A stretch of DNA of 64,000 bases from contig JBKBRB010000001.1 of NCBI GenBank assembly GCA_046292465.1, positions 186,001-250,000 of the forward strand, written 5' to 3'. Position numbers and translations under genes: made by a program. The DNA is from JANWWM01 sp046292465. Lineage in GTDB: Bacteria; Bacteroidota; Chlorobiia; Chlorobiales; Thermochlorobacteraceae. Under the pieces are notes generated by a model, which saw nothing but the letters and a program-made list of their open reading frames with translations, had not been told where the DNA came from and did no database searches. Positions 16,164 through 24,839 of this stretch are shown here, piece after piece; positions within the stretch are counted from its first letter, which is position 1; each line of letters begins with the position of its first letter.

Positions 16164-17837
16164 TCAAAAGCCGAGCGGCTCTTTTTGCGTTGACTTGAAA
16201 ATCCATTGCGCGCCCACTGTTAGCGCAAGCACGACACCGAGCAACAGCACGCCTTGTGCCGACGCAACGCCAAACTCACCTAATCGAAGCGACGAAAAAA
16301 TCGCGACTGAAATTGGCACGGCATCCGGCGAATATAGCAACACCGAACAAGGAAACTCACTAAACGCGCTCACAAAGGTGAACAAAAATCCTGATGCAAT
16401 CGCTGAAAGCGTAATCGGCACAATCACTCGACGCACGACACGCGCAGGCGATGCCCCCAACGACGCCGCCGCTTCCGAGAGTGATTTATCAAAATTTGAG
16501 AGCACGCTCGAAACGCTTCGCGTGATGTAAGGCAAATGACGAATGAAATATGCAAGCGGCAAAATCCAAACCGTTCCAACAAGCGTTTGCCCAAACGCCA
16601 ATAGCGACGGCTGGTTAAACGTCGCTATCAGATTCACGCCTAACGCCGTTGCAGGCAATGCGAACGGAAGCAAGAAAACCACGCTCACCGCCGATTTGAA
16701 CGCTATCTTTCCCGACGCAATGAGCATGCCCGCTATCACGCCAAAGAGCAGGTTCATCACACTTGCAAGTATTGCCATCGAAAAACTATTCACAAACGGT
16801 TCGTAAAAATTCGCGTCCTTAAACACGCGCACATAATTTCCAATCCCGAAGTCTGTCGGAAAAATACTTCGCGACGACGCTGGCGTTTCAGAAAACGACA
16901 TCAGCACCAGTATCGCAATCGGCAATACAACGAACAGCACCATGCCCACAAGCCCTGTCGCCACGCCAAGCGAGAGCGGCTTCATCGGCACGCTCCGCAG
17001 TGAGCCGCGTTGCGCAAGCACCATGCGAACATCGTTCAACTTTTCAAACACCAAGAGGAGCGACGACGACATCAAAACCAATAGCACCGTCAATGCGCTG
17101 GCAATCCCAAATTCACCTCCGATTTTTTGATTGTAAATCTCAACCGTGAGAAATGGCGTCTTGTTTGCAAATAAAAGCGGCGCCGTGAATGATGCCGTGC
17201 TTAAAACAAATACAATCAAACTTGCCGAGAGCAATGCAGGACGAATAAGCGGCAGAATAATTTTCACAAACACTTTCGCCCGACTTGCGCCGAAGGTTCG
17301 CGCCGCTTCCACTAAGGCATAATCTACTTTTGAAAGCGACGCATAAACGAAAAGGTAGAAATGCACGAAAAACGAATACACGTGCACGAAGAGCACTGCC
17401 CAGATGCCTTCAAACGAAAATGGCACTTCCGACAGCCCGAACACCGCCTGAATCGCTCGTGGCAATATGCCCGATTCGCTATAAAGCAACTGAAAGGCGA
17501 ACACGCCGATGAGCGGTGGCAACCCAATCGGCAATAAGAGGATTTGTGAAATGGCTTGCTTAAATGGAAATGTGTATTGCCAAAAAAGAAATGCTAATGC
17601 GGTTCCAACCGCGCCTGCACAGGCTACCGTCAGAGCCGAAACAAAAAGCGTGTTCAGCATTGCGGCAAGGTAGCGCGACGCCGAAAAAATTCGCTCGTAA
17701 TAACCAAATGTGATTGCGCCTTGTGCGAAAAGGCTTTCTTTCAGCGCGGCAAACGAGGGCACAAGCACATATCCGCAAAGCACCAAAAAAACAATCACGT
17801 TGAGAACGATGAGCGTTGAGCGCGAGAACGCCAGCAT
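16164..17837 (-). CDS. ABC transporter permease, fused two-domain (Fe3+/thiamin type)
   Basis: A 557-residue protein formed by two homologous permease halves, each with six or so helices and an EAA loop: EAARTFGASRAKVF in the first half and EAAASLGASPARVV in the second. Duplicated permeases of this kind belong to the FbpB/ThiP group that imports ferric iron or thiamin. The binding protein and ATPase genes are not adjacent, so the substrate is open. It begins 38 bases after the 3' end of tRNA-Cys with no terminator between, and ends one base before mreC. Confidence 0.87.
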   Translation of the reverse strand: MLAFSRSTLIVLNVIVFLVLCGYVLVPSFAALKESLFAQGAITFGYYERIFSASRYLAAMLNTLFVSALTVACAGAVGTALAFLFWQYTFPFKQAISQILLLPIGLPPLIGVFAFQLLYSESGILPRAIQAVFGLSEVPFSFEGIWAVLFVHVYSFFVHFYLFVYASLSKVDYALVEAARTFGASRAKVFVKIILPLIRPALLSASLIVFVLSTASFTAPLLFANKTPFLTVEIYNQKIGGEFGIASALTVLLVLMSSSLLLVFEKLNDVRMVLAQRGSLRSVPMKPLSLGVATGLVGMVLFVVLPIAILVLMSFSETPASSRSIFPTDFGIGNYVRVFKDANFYEPFVNSFSMAILASVMNLLFGVIAGMLIASGKIAFKSAVSVVFLLPFALPATALGVNLIATFNQPSLLAFGQTLVGTVWILPLAYFIRHLPYITRSVSSVLSNFDKSLSEAAASLGASPARVVRRVIVPITLSAIASGFLFTFVSAFSEFPCSVLLYSPDAVPISVAIFSSLRLGEFGVASAQGVLLLGVVLALTVGAQWIFKSTQKEPLGF

Positions 17838-17875
17838 TCAGTGCGGAAATTTTTATGAGTGGATTTGAAGCGTTG

Positions 17876-17947
17876 AGGTGCGGGTCGGAATCGAACCGAC
17901 GAATGAGGGTTTTGCAGACCCTGGCCTTACCACTTGGCTACCGCACC
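17876..17947 (-). tRNA. tRNA-Cys (anticodon GCA)
   Basis: A 72-base cloverleaf. The acceptor GGTGCGG pairs with CCGCACC, the anticodon arm is AGGGT-CTGCAAA-ACCCT, and the T arm contains GGTTCGATTCC. The discriminator is U, the identity base for Cys. The 3' CCA is not encoded. It is preceded by a TANNTTTG promoter and followed at 38 bases by an ABC permease gene on the same strand. Confidence 0.97.
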
Positions 17948-17962
17948 TTGTGTGAAAGGGCG

Positions 17963-17993
17963 CAAAGATAATCAGTGTTTCGGCTTTTGCCAA
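17963..17993 (-). promoter_or_regulatory. Promoter of tRNA-Cys, TANNTTTG type
   Basis: On the minus strand TTG (17991-17993), a 20-base spacer and TATCTTTG (17963-17970). This matches the Bacteroidota sigma-factor pattern. The tRNA starts 15 bases after the -7 element. Confidence 0.75.
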
Positions 17994-18021
17994 ATCTCTT
18001 CCCTTTCATCATTTTTCACTC

Positions 18022-18058
18022 AAAGCAAAACGCCGATAATTGTGGCATTACCGGCGTT
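18022..18058 (-). terminator. Intrinsic terminator after pckG
   Basis: AACGCCG and TAAT pair with ATTA and CGGCGTT across one A/C mismatch around a 6-base loop (18029-18058). On the minus strand it is followed by TTTTGCTTT. Confidence 0.75.
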
Positions 18059-18081
18059 GCTATCGTCTTTCAAAAGAAACG

Positions 18082-19968
18082 CTACTTCGCTTCTTCAGCA
18101 TATCGTTCGTGAATGAGTTCCCACTTCGCGGGCGAACGCCAAAGGCTTGAAAGAATTAACTCACGCATCAAGACAAACTCTTTCGGCAAACGGTCATAAA
18201 GTTTCTCGAAGAGCTCTTCATGCGAGAGAATTTCTTGCTTCCATGCTTCGCGATCGACTTCCATGAGTTTATTGAACTGTGCCTTCGACAAATTCAACCC
18301 TCTTAGGTCAATATCTTCGTAGCGCGGCATCCAACCGAGTGGTGATTCGATGGCAGACGCTTTTCCTCTGACACGGTCGATAATCCATTTCAAGACGCGC
18401 ATATTTTCGCCAAAGCCAGGCCAAATGAACTTTCCGTTTTCATCTTTTCTGAACCAGTTGACGCCGAATATACGTGGTGGCACAGGCACGCTGCGTCCGA
18501 TTTGAAGCCAATGGTTGAAGTAATCGCCCATGTGGTATCCGCAGAAGGGAAGCATGGCGAAGGGGTCGCGTCGGACTTGACCAATTTTGCCAAACGCGGC
18601 GGCAGTCATTTCCGAGCCAATCGTTGCGGCAAGATAGACGCCGAAGTTCCAATTCACGGCTTGATACACCAGTGGTACATTGCTTGCGCGTCGTCCTCCG
18701 AAAATGAACGCGGAAATCGGCACGCCTTTGGGATTTTCCCAGTCTTTGTCAATCACAGGGCATTGCGTTGCGGCAACTGTAAATCGCGCGTTGGGATGCG
18801 CGGCGGTTCTCCCCGTTTCTTTGGCAATTTGAGGCGTCCATTTTTGACCTTGCCAGTCTAAGCATTCTGCAGGCGGCTCACCGTCCATGCCTTCCCACCA
18901 TACATCGCCATCAGGCGTGAGTGCCACATTGGTGAAAATCGTATTGGCTTTAATGGCTTCCATCATGTTCGGGTTGGTGCTGTAAGAAGTGCCGGGTGCA
19001 ACGCCGAAGAAACCTGCTTCGGGATTGATAGCGCGCAGCTCGCCGTTTTCGTCGGGTTTAATCCAAGCAATGTCATCGCCAATGGTTGTAATTTTCCAGC
19101 CGCTCAATTCTTTTGGCGGAATGAGCATAGCAAAATTCGTTTTGCCGCACGCGCTTGGAAACGCCGCCGCCACGAATGTTTTTTCGCCTTCGGGCGATTC
19201 TGCGCCCATGATGAGCATGTGTTCGGCAAGCCAGCCTTCGTCGCGTGCTATCACCGATGCAATGCGAAGTGCAAAACACTTTTTACCGAGCAAAGCATTG
19301 CCGCCGTAGCCAGAGCCGTAAGACCAAATCAGTCGTTCTTCAGGGAAGTGCACAATGTATTTTTCTTTCGGATTGCATGGCCATGGCACGTCTTTTTGTC
19401 CTTCCAGTAGCGGCGCACCTAAACTGTGTAAGCATTTGACATAGTCCCCATCTTCTCCTAACACATCCCACACTTTGCGTCCCATTCGTGTCATGATTTT
19501 CATATTCACAACCACGTAGGGCGAGTCAGTCAGTTCAATGCCAATTTTTGATATGGGCGAACCGAGCGGTCCCATGCTGAACGGCACGACATAAAGCGTT
19601 CTGCCGCGCATACTTCCGTCGTAAAGCTTCGTTAGCGTTTGTTTCATTTCCTTCGGGTCGACCCAATTGTTGGTCGGTCCGGCATCTTGCTTGCGTAGCG
19701 AACAAATGAAGGTTCTATCTTCTACACGTGCCACATCGCTTGGGTCAGACCAAGCCAAATACGAGTTCGGTCGCTTTTTAGGATTGAGCCGTTTGAATGT
19801 GCCGCTCTGAACCATCAATTCGCACAGTTCGTCATACTCTTCCTGCGAACCATCGCAGAAACGCACTGCGTCTGGCTTGCAAAGTTCAACCACTTCGTTG
19901 AGCCACGCTCTAAATCCTTTGTTGCGAACATAACTCGGAACCGCAACATTCGCCATTACTTCCGTCAT
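18082..19968 (-). CDS. pckG: Phosphoenolpyruvate carboxykinase (GTP)
   Basis: A 628-residue GTP-type PEPCK. The P-loop FPSACGKTNFAM lies near residue 270, with the downstream GDDIAW Mg/Mn-binding segment and the GRRASNVPLVYQA stretch. It interconverts oxaloacetate and phosphoenolpyruvate with GTP/GDP. In a bacterium using the reductive TCA cycle or growing on organic acids it links C4 acids to sugar synthesis. The start is ATG 19968, with the Shine-Dalgarno AAGGAG seven bases before it. It follows doxX by 29 bases and ends in a terminator. Confidence 0.97.
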   Translation of the reverse strand: MTEVMANVAVPSYVRNKGFRAWLNEVVELCKPDAVRFCDGSQEEYDELCELMVQSGTFKRLNPKKRPNSYLAWSDPSDVARVEDRTFICSLRKQDAGPTNNWVDPKEMKQTLTKLYDGSMRGRTLYVVPFSMGPLGSPISKIGIELTDSPYVVVNMKIMTRMGRKVWDVLGEDGDYVKCLHSLGAPLLEGQKDVPWPCNPKEKYIVHFPEERLIWSYGSGYGGNALLGKKCFALRIASVIARDEGWLAEHMLIMGAESPEGEKTFVAAAFPSACGKTNFAMLIPPKELSGWKITTIGDDIAWIKPDENGELRAINPEAGFFGVAPGTSYSTNPNMMEAIKANTIFTNVALTPDGDVWWEGMDGEPPAECLDWQGQKWTPQIAKETGRTAAHPNARFTVAATQCPVIDKDWENPKGVPISAFIFGGRRASNVPLVYQAVNWNFGVYLAATIGSEMTAAAFGKIGQVRRDPFAMLPFCGYHMGDYFNHWLQIGRSVPVPPRIFGVNWFRKDENGKFIWPGFGENMRVLKWIIDRVRGKASAIESPLGWMPRYEDIDLRGLNLSKAQFNKLMEVDREAWKQEILSHEELFEKLYDRLPKEFVLMRELILSSLWRSPAKWELIHERYAEEAK

Positions 19969-19997
19969 AACTATTACTCCTTCTTAATGTGTTTATG

Positions 19998-20519
19998 TTA
20001 TTTGAACCAAAAGGAGTTGGGATATTTTTCGTGCAGTTGCTTATCAAATCCCAACCAATGACCTGTCGGAAAGAACATGATTAAAATCGCCATTGCGGAA
20101 AGAATCACAATCCAGATGTTGTAAAACGCGCCTGCGGCAAAGTTCAAGAGCATAAACAGCCCGAAGCCTGCATTGAATCGCGTCGTAACACCAAGCATCA
20201 ACGCCACGCCGATAATCAATTCGCCGATGGTTACAACAAAAGCAATCGGAAGGTAGAAAGGAATCGCAAAGTGCTCGAGGTAAGCGGCTTGAAACGAATC
20301 AGGCGGAATTTCAGAAAGGCGTTGCTGAAAGTGCACTTTCATCACATCAGTCCACATCCACTCTTTGACGAGCTTATGCCAAAAGCCATAGATGAAGAAG
20401 ACGGCAAAGAAATATCGAATTGCAAGAACTGTGATGACGAAGAGCGTTTGAAGGGGGTGTTGCTTGAAATAGTCAAAACTCCAGCGAAACGACTCGGGAA
20501 GCGGTTTGGTAATGTTCAT
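19998..20519 (-). CDS. DoxX family membrane protein
   Basis: A 173-residue protein with four hydrophobic segments (from FVITVLAIRYFFAVFFIYGF to AMAILIMFF). The DoxX-type GELIIGVALMLGVTTRFNAGFGLFM block is visible. Family members include quinol oxidase subunits and proteins tied to redox stress; the role here is not determined. A strong AAAGGAG lies before the ATG at 20519. It is upstream of and apparently co-transcribed with pckG. A weak promoter-like AGAAGATA (read as TATCTTCT on the minus strand) is at 20553-20560, with a TTG 22 bases away. Confidence 0.8.
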   Translation of the reverse strand: MNITKPLPESFRWSFDYFKQHPLQTLFVITVLAIRYFFAVFFIYGFWHKLVKEWMWTDVMKVHFQQRLSEIPPDSFQAAYLEHFAIPFYLPIAFVVTIGELIIGVALMLGVTTRFNAGFGLFMLLNFAAGAFYNIWIVILSAMAILIMFFPTGHWLGFDKQLHEKYPNSFWFK

Positions 20520-20654
20520 TTTTTACTCCTTTCTCTAAAACTTCAAACTGCAAGAAGATACGCAATTTTGAAGGTTTCGTTCCAATGTTTATTTGCTGAA
20601 AAATTTCTTGCAGTTGCTGTATCTTTTCGTCTTTTCAAAGCCGAAACATCAACA

Positions 20655-21320
20655 ATGAAACTCACAGAAACCTTTTGGCAGAACATTGCTCCGATTTACA
20701 ATTCAATTCTTGCGCATCCCTTCAATCAAGAACTTATCAGCGGCGCGCTCTCGCGGGAGCAGTTTGAGTTTTACATCAAACAAGACGCGCTGTATTTAAT
20801 GGATTTTGCAAAGGCTCTTTCTTTGATTGCTGCACGCTCCGATGGTGCAACGCGAATTATAGACTTCATCAAGTTTGCCGAAGGCGCGATTGTCGCCGAG
20901 CGTGGCTTGCACGAATTTTACTTGGACTTCTACGGCACGACGCTCGATGTTAGCTATGCACCAGCTTGTTTTACTTACACGAACTACATGCTTGCAACGG
21001 CTTCATTGCGCAGTTATGAAGAAGGCATCGCTGCACTTTTGCCTTGCTTTTGGATTTATCGGGAAGTAGGGAATTTTATTTTCTCAAAGTCGTCTGTGCT
21101 TCCTTCCTATAACAAGAATCCTTACAAGCGGTGGATTGAAACCTACTCGAGTCCGGAATTCAGTGCCGTTGTTGATAAAATGCTTGCGATTACCGATGAG
21201 GTCGGCAGTGATGCGACGGAGTCTACCCGCAGGAAAATGATGGAGGCATTTGTGTATAGTTCGCGTTTGGAGTGGCTCTTTTGGGAGAGTGCGTATCGTT
21301 TGGAATCGTGGAAGCTATGA
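20655..21320 (+). CDS. tenA: TenA family aminopyrimidine aminohydrolase / thiaminase II
   Basis: A 221-residue all-helical protein from ATG 20655; the reading frame is open further upstream but runs across the doxX promoter region. Catalytic positions of classic TenA are present: D44 (QDALYL), C131 and Y135 (PCFWIY), and Glu at 206 and 211 (RLEWLFWES). TenA hydrolyses degraded thiamin pyrimidine for reuse. The nucleophilic Cys places it in TenA_C rather than the Glu-type TenA_E. The related tenI lies 19 kb away, and no TPP riboswitch is seen before either gene. Confidence 0.9.
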   Translation: MKLTETFWQNIAPIYNSILAHPFNQELISGALSREQFEFYIKQDALYLMDFAKALSLIAARSDGATRIIDFIKFAEGAIVAERGLHEFYLDFYGTTLDVSYAPACFTYTNYMLATASLRSYEEGIAALLPCFWIYREVGNFIFSKSSVLPSYNKNPYKRWIETYSSPEFSAVVDKMLAITDEVGSDATESTRRKMMEAFVYSSRLEWLFWESAYRLESWKL

Positions 21321-21322
21321 TG

Positions 21323-21353
21323 TTGGATGCGCTCGTTGTTCAATGTATTTTTG
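21323..21353 (+). promoter_or_regulatory. Promoter of tRNA-Arg, TANNTTTG type
   Basis: TTG at 21323-21325, a 20-base spacer and TATTTTTG at 21346-21353. The tRNA begins 11 bases later. The -7 octamer is identical to that of the tRNA-Gly promoter. Confidence 0.75.
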
Positions 21354-21363
21354 CAGACGTTTT

Positions 21364-21437
21364 GCGCTCGTAGCTCAATTGGATAGAGCGTCGGTCTCCG
21401 AAGCCGAAGGTTATGGGTTCAACTCCCGTCGGGCGCA
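21364..21437 (+). tRNA. tRNA-Arg (anticodon CCG)
   Basis: A 74-base cloverleaf. GCGCTCG pairs with CGGGCGC (one G-T), the D arm holds AGCTCAATTGGATAGAGC, the anticodon arm is TCGGT-CTCCGAA-GCCGA, and the T arm is GGGTTCAACTCCC. The discriminator is A and CCA is not encoded. A terminator follows at 21474. Confidence 0.97.
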
Positions 21438-21473
21438 CAACATTGCTTGTGTGTTGCGTGTTTCAGTAAAACA

Positions 21474-21502
21474 AAAAGGCTTGTTTTTCGGACAAGCCTT
21501 TT
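21474..21502. terminator. Bidirectional terminator between tRNA-Arg and rplQ
   Basis: A perfect 11-bp stem (AAAAGGCTTGT at 21474-21484 with ACAAGCCTTTT at 21492-21502) with a 7-base loop. T-rich sequence follows on both strands. It ends the tRNA-Arg unit and the long ribosomal protein cluster, which converge here. Confidence 0.9.
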
Positions 21503-21523
21503 GCGTTTTTATTGTGTTGTGTG

Positions 21524-22000
21524 TTAAGTCGTTGCTGCCGCACTTTTTTGTTCATTAGCCATCTTGGCTTGCGCTTCTTTTGAGCCGCGAACACGGCGCG
21601 CGCGGTCTTGTTTTTGCGACTTTTTCACATCAGGTTCTGCGCCAAAGTCTACGAGCTCGATATAAGCCATTTTTGCCGCATCGCCAAGTCGGGGCGGAAG
21701 TTTAATGATGCGCGTATATCCACCGTTACGATTTGCGGTTTTATTTGCAACCTCGCCAAAAAGCTCTTTAATGACAACTTTATCGCGAATGACTTTGAAG
21801 GCTTCGCGTTGTGCATGCATGGTGCCTTTTTTGGCTTTCGTGATAAGGCTTTCAACAAACGGGCGCAGTGCTTTTGCCTTTGCTTCCGTTGTGCAAATAC
21901 GCTTATGGCGTATCAGTTCAGTTGATAGATTGGAAAGAGTCGCATGGCGGTGCGCGGTTGTCCGTCCAATTTTTTTAACGGTATGCTTTTGTTTTCGCAT
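21524..22000 (-). CDS. rplQ: 50S ribosomal protein L17
   Basis: A 158-residue protein with the L17 opening RKQKHTVKKIGRTTAHRHA and the TKAKALRPFVESLITKAKKG block. The core spans about 120 residues; a charged Lys/Gln/Ala-rich tail of about 35 residues is extra compared with the 127-residue E. coli protein. L17 sits near the peptide exit tunnel. It is the last gene of the alpha operon, 31 bases after rpoA, and is followed by a strong terminator. Confidence 0.97.
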   Translation of the reverse strand: MRKQKHTVKKIGRTTAHRHATLSNLSTELIRHKRICTTEAKAKALRPFVESLITKAKKGTMHAQREAFKVIRDKVVIKELFGEVANKTANRNGGYTRIIKLPPRLGDAAKMAYIELVDFGAEPDVKKSQKQDRARRVRGSKEAQAKMANEQKSAAATT

Positions 22001-22031
22001 AAATTTACCTACAAATTTTTCTCGAGTGCTC

Positions 22032-23030
22032 TTAATTTTGTAATTCTTTCAGGCGGTACTTTGAAACATCCATTCCAAAGTGCAGATTTTTGGATTCTAC
22101 CAATTCTTTAAGCTCTGTGAGCGACTTTTTGCCGAAGTTTTTGAAGTTCAAGAGTTCTTCTTCGCGTTTTGAAACAAGTTGTCCTAAGGTTTCAATTTCC
22201 GCAGAACGCAAGCAGTTATGAGAACGAACTGAAAGTTCTAGATCTTCAATGCGTGTCATGAGCAATTGGCGCATTCTTTCAAACTCCTCGTCATCTTCTT
22301 GGGTTTCAGGTACGATTGTTTCTTCTTCTAAGGTTGGGGTGAAGGTCGCAAAGAGTTTGATGTGGTCTGTGATAATTTTGCCTGCCATACTTACCGCTTC
22401 ATCGGGGGCAATCGAGCCATCGGTTTCAACTTCCAAAATCAATTTTTCATAATCGATTTTTTGACCGACGCGCGTGTTTTCAACGCTGTATTTGACATTG
22501 CGAATTGGCGTGTAAATTGAGTCCATCGGAATAAATCCAATTGGCATATTGTCAGGCTTATTTTCCTCTGCGGGCACATAACCACGCCCTCTGCCGACGT
22601 GGATGTCGATTTTGACTGTTGCGTTTTTATTCAGCGTAGCAATATGCAAATCTGGATTAAGCACTTCGAAGTCACCTTCGCTGCTGACAATATCTCCTGC
22701 GACGAAGTTCTTCGGTCCTTTCAACACCAACGATACAACTGCTGGGCGCTTGCTAATTGAGCGGAATCGAACTTGCTTTAAGTTCAGCACAATGTCAGGC
22801 ACGTCTTCTTTGACGCCTTCTAAGGTTGAAAATTCATGCAAAACGCCTTCAATTTTGATGCCTGTGATTGCCGTTCCTGGTAAAGAAGACAGGAGAACTC
22901 GGCGCATGGCGTTTCCAATTGTTATGCCATAGCCACGTTCAAGCGGTTGTGCAATAAATTTACCATAGCTATTGGAATACGAACTATCCTCGAGTTCCAA
23001 TCGCTCTGGCATTTGCATTTGTTGAATCAT
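22032..23030 (-). CDS. rpoA: DNA-directed RNA polymerase subunit alpha
   Basis: A 332-residue protein. The N-terminal assembly domain (residues about 10-235) has the GRGYVPAEEN loop. A charged linker (LEEETIVPETQEDDEEF) joins it to the C-terminal domain, which carries LSVRSHNCLRSAEIETLG and NFGKKSLTELKE for UP-element and activator contact. Alpha dimerises and nucleates polymerase assembly. The gene lies between rpsD (68-base gap) and rplQ. Confidence 0.98.
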   Translation of the reverse strand: MIQQMQMPERLELEDSSYSNSYGKFIAQPLERGYGITIGNAMRRVLLSSLPGTAITGIKIEGVLHEFSTLEGVKEDVPDIVLNLKQVRFRSISKRPAVVSLVLKGPKNFVAGDIVSSEGDFEVLNPDLHIATLNKNATVKIDIHVGRGRGYVPAEENKPDNMPIGFIPMDSIYTPIRNVKYSVENTRVGQKIDYEKLILEVETDGSIAPDEAVSMAGKIITDHIKLFATFTPTLEEETIVPETQEDDEEFERMRQLLMTRIEDLELSVRSHNCLRSAEIETLGQLVSKREEELLNFKNFGKKSLTELKELVESKNLHFGMDVSKYRLKELQN

Positions 23031-23098
23031 AACGTTCCTCTTGAAAAATTGTGCAAGTGTTGAACAGCAATGCTAAAATTTCACCATCACGGTGGTTT

Positions 23099-23710
23099 TT
23101 ACTTTGAGTATAATTCAACGACAAACTGCTCGTTGAACGGTTCTTGAATTTCTGATCGTTCAGGCGCTTTCAGAAATGTCGCTTTCAAATTTGCCTTATC
23201 GACTTGAATCCATGTCGGGATTTGCGAATCGGGCTTTTTGTTTAGCGAATTTCTGACCACATCTAAATTTTTGGATTTTTCACGGAATTGAATCACATCG
23301 CCTGGTTTTAATTGGTATGACGGAATGTTCACTTTTTTTCCGTTTACAAGCAAGTGTGCGTGAGAGACAATTTGCCGTGCGGCAGGGCGAGAGGGCGCAA
23401 ACCCTGCGCGATAAACCACATTATCGAGCCGACTTTCAAGCATTTTGACAAGATTATCCCCTGTAACGCCACGCTGGCGCGTCGCTTTCTCGTAGTATAA
23501 CCGAAATTGACGTTCTAAAACGCCGTAGATGTATTTCATTTTTTGCTTTTCGCGGAGCTGAATCGCGTATTCTGATAATTTTCCTTTGCGTGACGCACCG
23601 TGTTGCCCTGGCGGGTTTTGACGTCTACTTAAATACTTTTCGTCTTTTGGGACAATCGCGACGCCTAAGCGGCGGGAAACTTTTGCGGTTGGACCTAAAT
23701 ATCTTGCCAT
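23099..23710 (-). CDS. rpsD: 30S ribosomal protein S4
   Basis: A 203-residue protein with the S4 signature region, including LESRLDNVVYRAGFAPSRPAARQ and the S4 RNA-binding fold that follows (VNGKKVNIPSY). No N-terminal Cys cluster is present, so this is the zinc-free form. In E. coli S4 represses translation of the alpha operon by binding the rpsM leader; no matching pseudoknot was checked here. It lies between rpsK and rpoA. Confidence 0.98.
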   Translation of the reverse strand: MARYLGPTAKVSRRLGVAIVPKDEKYLSRRQNPPGQHGASRKGKLSEYAIQLREKQKMKYIYGVLERQFRLYYEKATRQRGVTGDNLVKMLESRLDNVVYRAGFAPSRPAARQIVSHAHLLVNGKKVNIPSYQLKPGDVIQFREKSKNLDVVRNSLNKKPDSQIPTWIQVDKANLKATFLKAPERSEIQEPFNEQFVVELYSK

Positions 23711-23740
23711 TTCAACTTTTTCAATCAGGTTTATGATTTG

Positions 23741-24142
23741 TTAGACTCTTCTGCGTTTGGGAGGGCGGCAACCGTTGTGTGGAAGCGGAGTAATATCACG
23801 AATTGAACGCACTTCCAATCCTGCTACTTGCAAAGACCGAACTGCCGCATCGCGTCCTGAGCCTGGACCTTTAATTAACACATCAACTTTTCTCATTCCT
23901 AATTCTACTGCTTCGCGTGCTGCTGCCTCTGCCGTAACTTGTGCTGCATATGGCGTATTTTTCTTTGAGCCTTTGAAACCATTTTTACCTGCTGTAGACC
24001 ATGCAATCGTGTTACCTGACATATCTGTAATGGTTACGAGCACGTTGTTAAAGGTCGCTTTAATGTGCGCCAATCCTTCGGGCGACACATTGATTTTCTT
24101 TTTCTTTTTTGCTGCAGTGGCTGATGTATTTGTCGTTGCCAT
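23741..24142 (-). CDS. rpsK: 30S ribosomal protein S11
   Basis: A 133-residue protein with HIKATFNNVLVTITDMSGN near the N-terminus and the C-terminal signature DITPLPHNGCRPPKRRRV. A Thr/Ala/Lys-rich N-terminal tail of about 15 residues precedes the fold. S11 lines the platform of the small subunit and contacts the mRNA exit. It follows rpsM by 24 bases. Confidence 0.98.
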   Translation of the reverse strand: MATTNTSATAAKKKKKINVSPEGLAHIKATFNNVLVTITDMSGNTIAWSTAGKNGFKGSKKNTPYAAQVTAEAAAREAVELGMRKVDVLIKGPGSGRDAAVRSLQVAGLEVRSIRDITPLPHNGCRPPKRRRV

Positions 24143-24166
24143 TTTGCTATATCAAAATTTTAGTAA

Positions 24167-24547
24167 TTACTTCTTTGCTGTAGCCTTTTTCTTGCCTGCT
24201 ACGGTCTTGCGCTTGCCTTTACGGGTGCGAGCATTTGTGCGCGTGCGCTGTCCTCTGACCGGTAATCCCCTTCGATGACGCAACCCACGATAGCAACCAA
24301 TATCCATTAACCGCTTGATAGCCAGTTGCTGTTCGCTTCGAGCTTCCCCTTCAACCTTATACTCATTTGTAATGATATTGCGAATCAAACTCGCTTCTTC
24401 GTCTGTCAGTTCTGCGATTTTGCGATTCTCGTCAATGCCTGCCTTCGCTAAAATTTTCTTAGCAGTGGTATTGCCGATGCCATAAATGTAAGTTAAGCCG
24501 ATAACGGCGCGTTTGTTTCTGGGAAGATCTACACCTGCAACTCTCAT
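24167..24547 (-). CDS. rpsM: 30S ribosomal protein S13
   Basis: A 126-residue protein starting RVAGVDLPRNKRAVIGLTYIYGIG, with the helix-two-turn-helix RNA-binding part and the GCYRGLRHRRGLPVRGQRTRTN signature region. A Lys-rich C-terminal tail reaches the P site. S13 contacts 16S rRNA in the head and helps tRNA translocation. It lies 16 bases downstream of rpmJ. Confidence 0.98.
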   Translation of the reverse strand: MRVAGVDLPRNKRAVIGLTYIYGIGNTTAKKILAKAGIDENRKIAELTDEEASLIRNIITNEYKVEGEARSEQQLAIKRLMDIGCYRGLRHRRGLPVRGQRTRTNARTRKGKRKTVAGKKKATAKK

Positions 24548-24563
24548 TCTTTCTCTCCTACTA

Positions 24564-24680
24564 TTATCCTTGACGCTGTTTGTGATTTGGATTCTTCTTG
24601 CATATTACAAGAACTTTTCCTTTTCGGCGAATGATTTTGCACGATTCGCAACGTTTTTTCAGTGACGAGACAACTTTCAT
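24564..24680 (-). CDS. rpmJ: 50S ribosomal protein L36
   Basis: A 38-residue protein read from ATG 24680 to TAA at 24564-24566. It is short enough to escape ORF filters. The sequence runs MKVVSSLKKRCESCKIIRRK and ends HKQRQG. C11, C14, C27 and H33 are the zinc ligands of the standard L36 fold, so this is the zinc-containing paralogue. It sits between infA and rpsM as in most bacteria, and a terminator-like hairpin separates it from infA. Confidence 0.97.
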   Translation of the reverse strand: MKVVSSLKKRCESCKIIRRKGKVLVICKKNPNHKQRQG

Positions 24681-24706
24681 GATTTTTCAAGTTTTGTTTC
24701 CTTTGT

Positions 24707-24738
24707 AAAAAAGGGCGCGCAATTTACGCGCTTTTTTT
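24707..24738 (-). terminator. Terminator-like hairpin between infA and rpmJ
   Basis: GCGCG (24715-24719) pairs with CGCGC (24727-24731) around a 7-base loop. It is flanked by six As and seven Ts, so either strand reads as a stem plus T-run. On the minus strand it would terminate or attenuate transcription from infA before rpmJ. The surrounding 159-base gap holds no gene. A weaker CTCTC/GAGAG repeat lies at 24775-24805. Confidence 0.7.
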
Positions 24739-24839
24739 CTTTTTTCCAAAAATTGACTAACAATTTGGGAAAGACCTCTCTTCTCTTTTTTTTGAGAGAG
24801 TTCTCTGACGTAGATTCATCAAACTCGACTCACTCGACG

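Noticed and set aside
20271..20654. Longer start for tenA
   Set aside because: It would run across the divergent doxX gene; the family start is at 20655.
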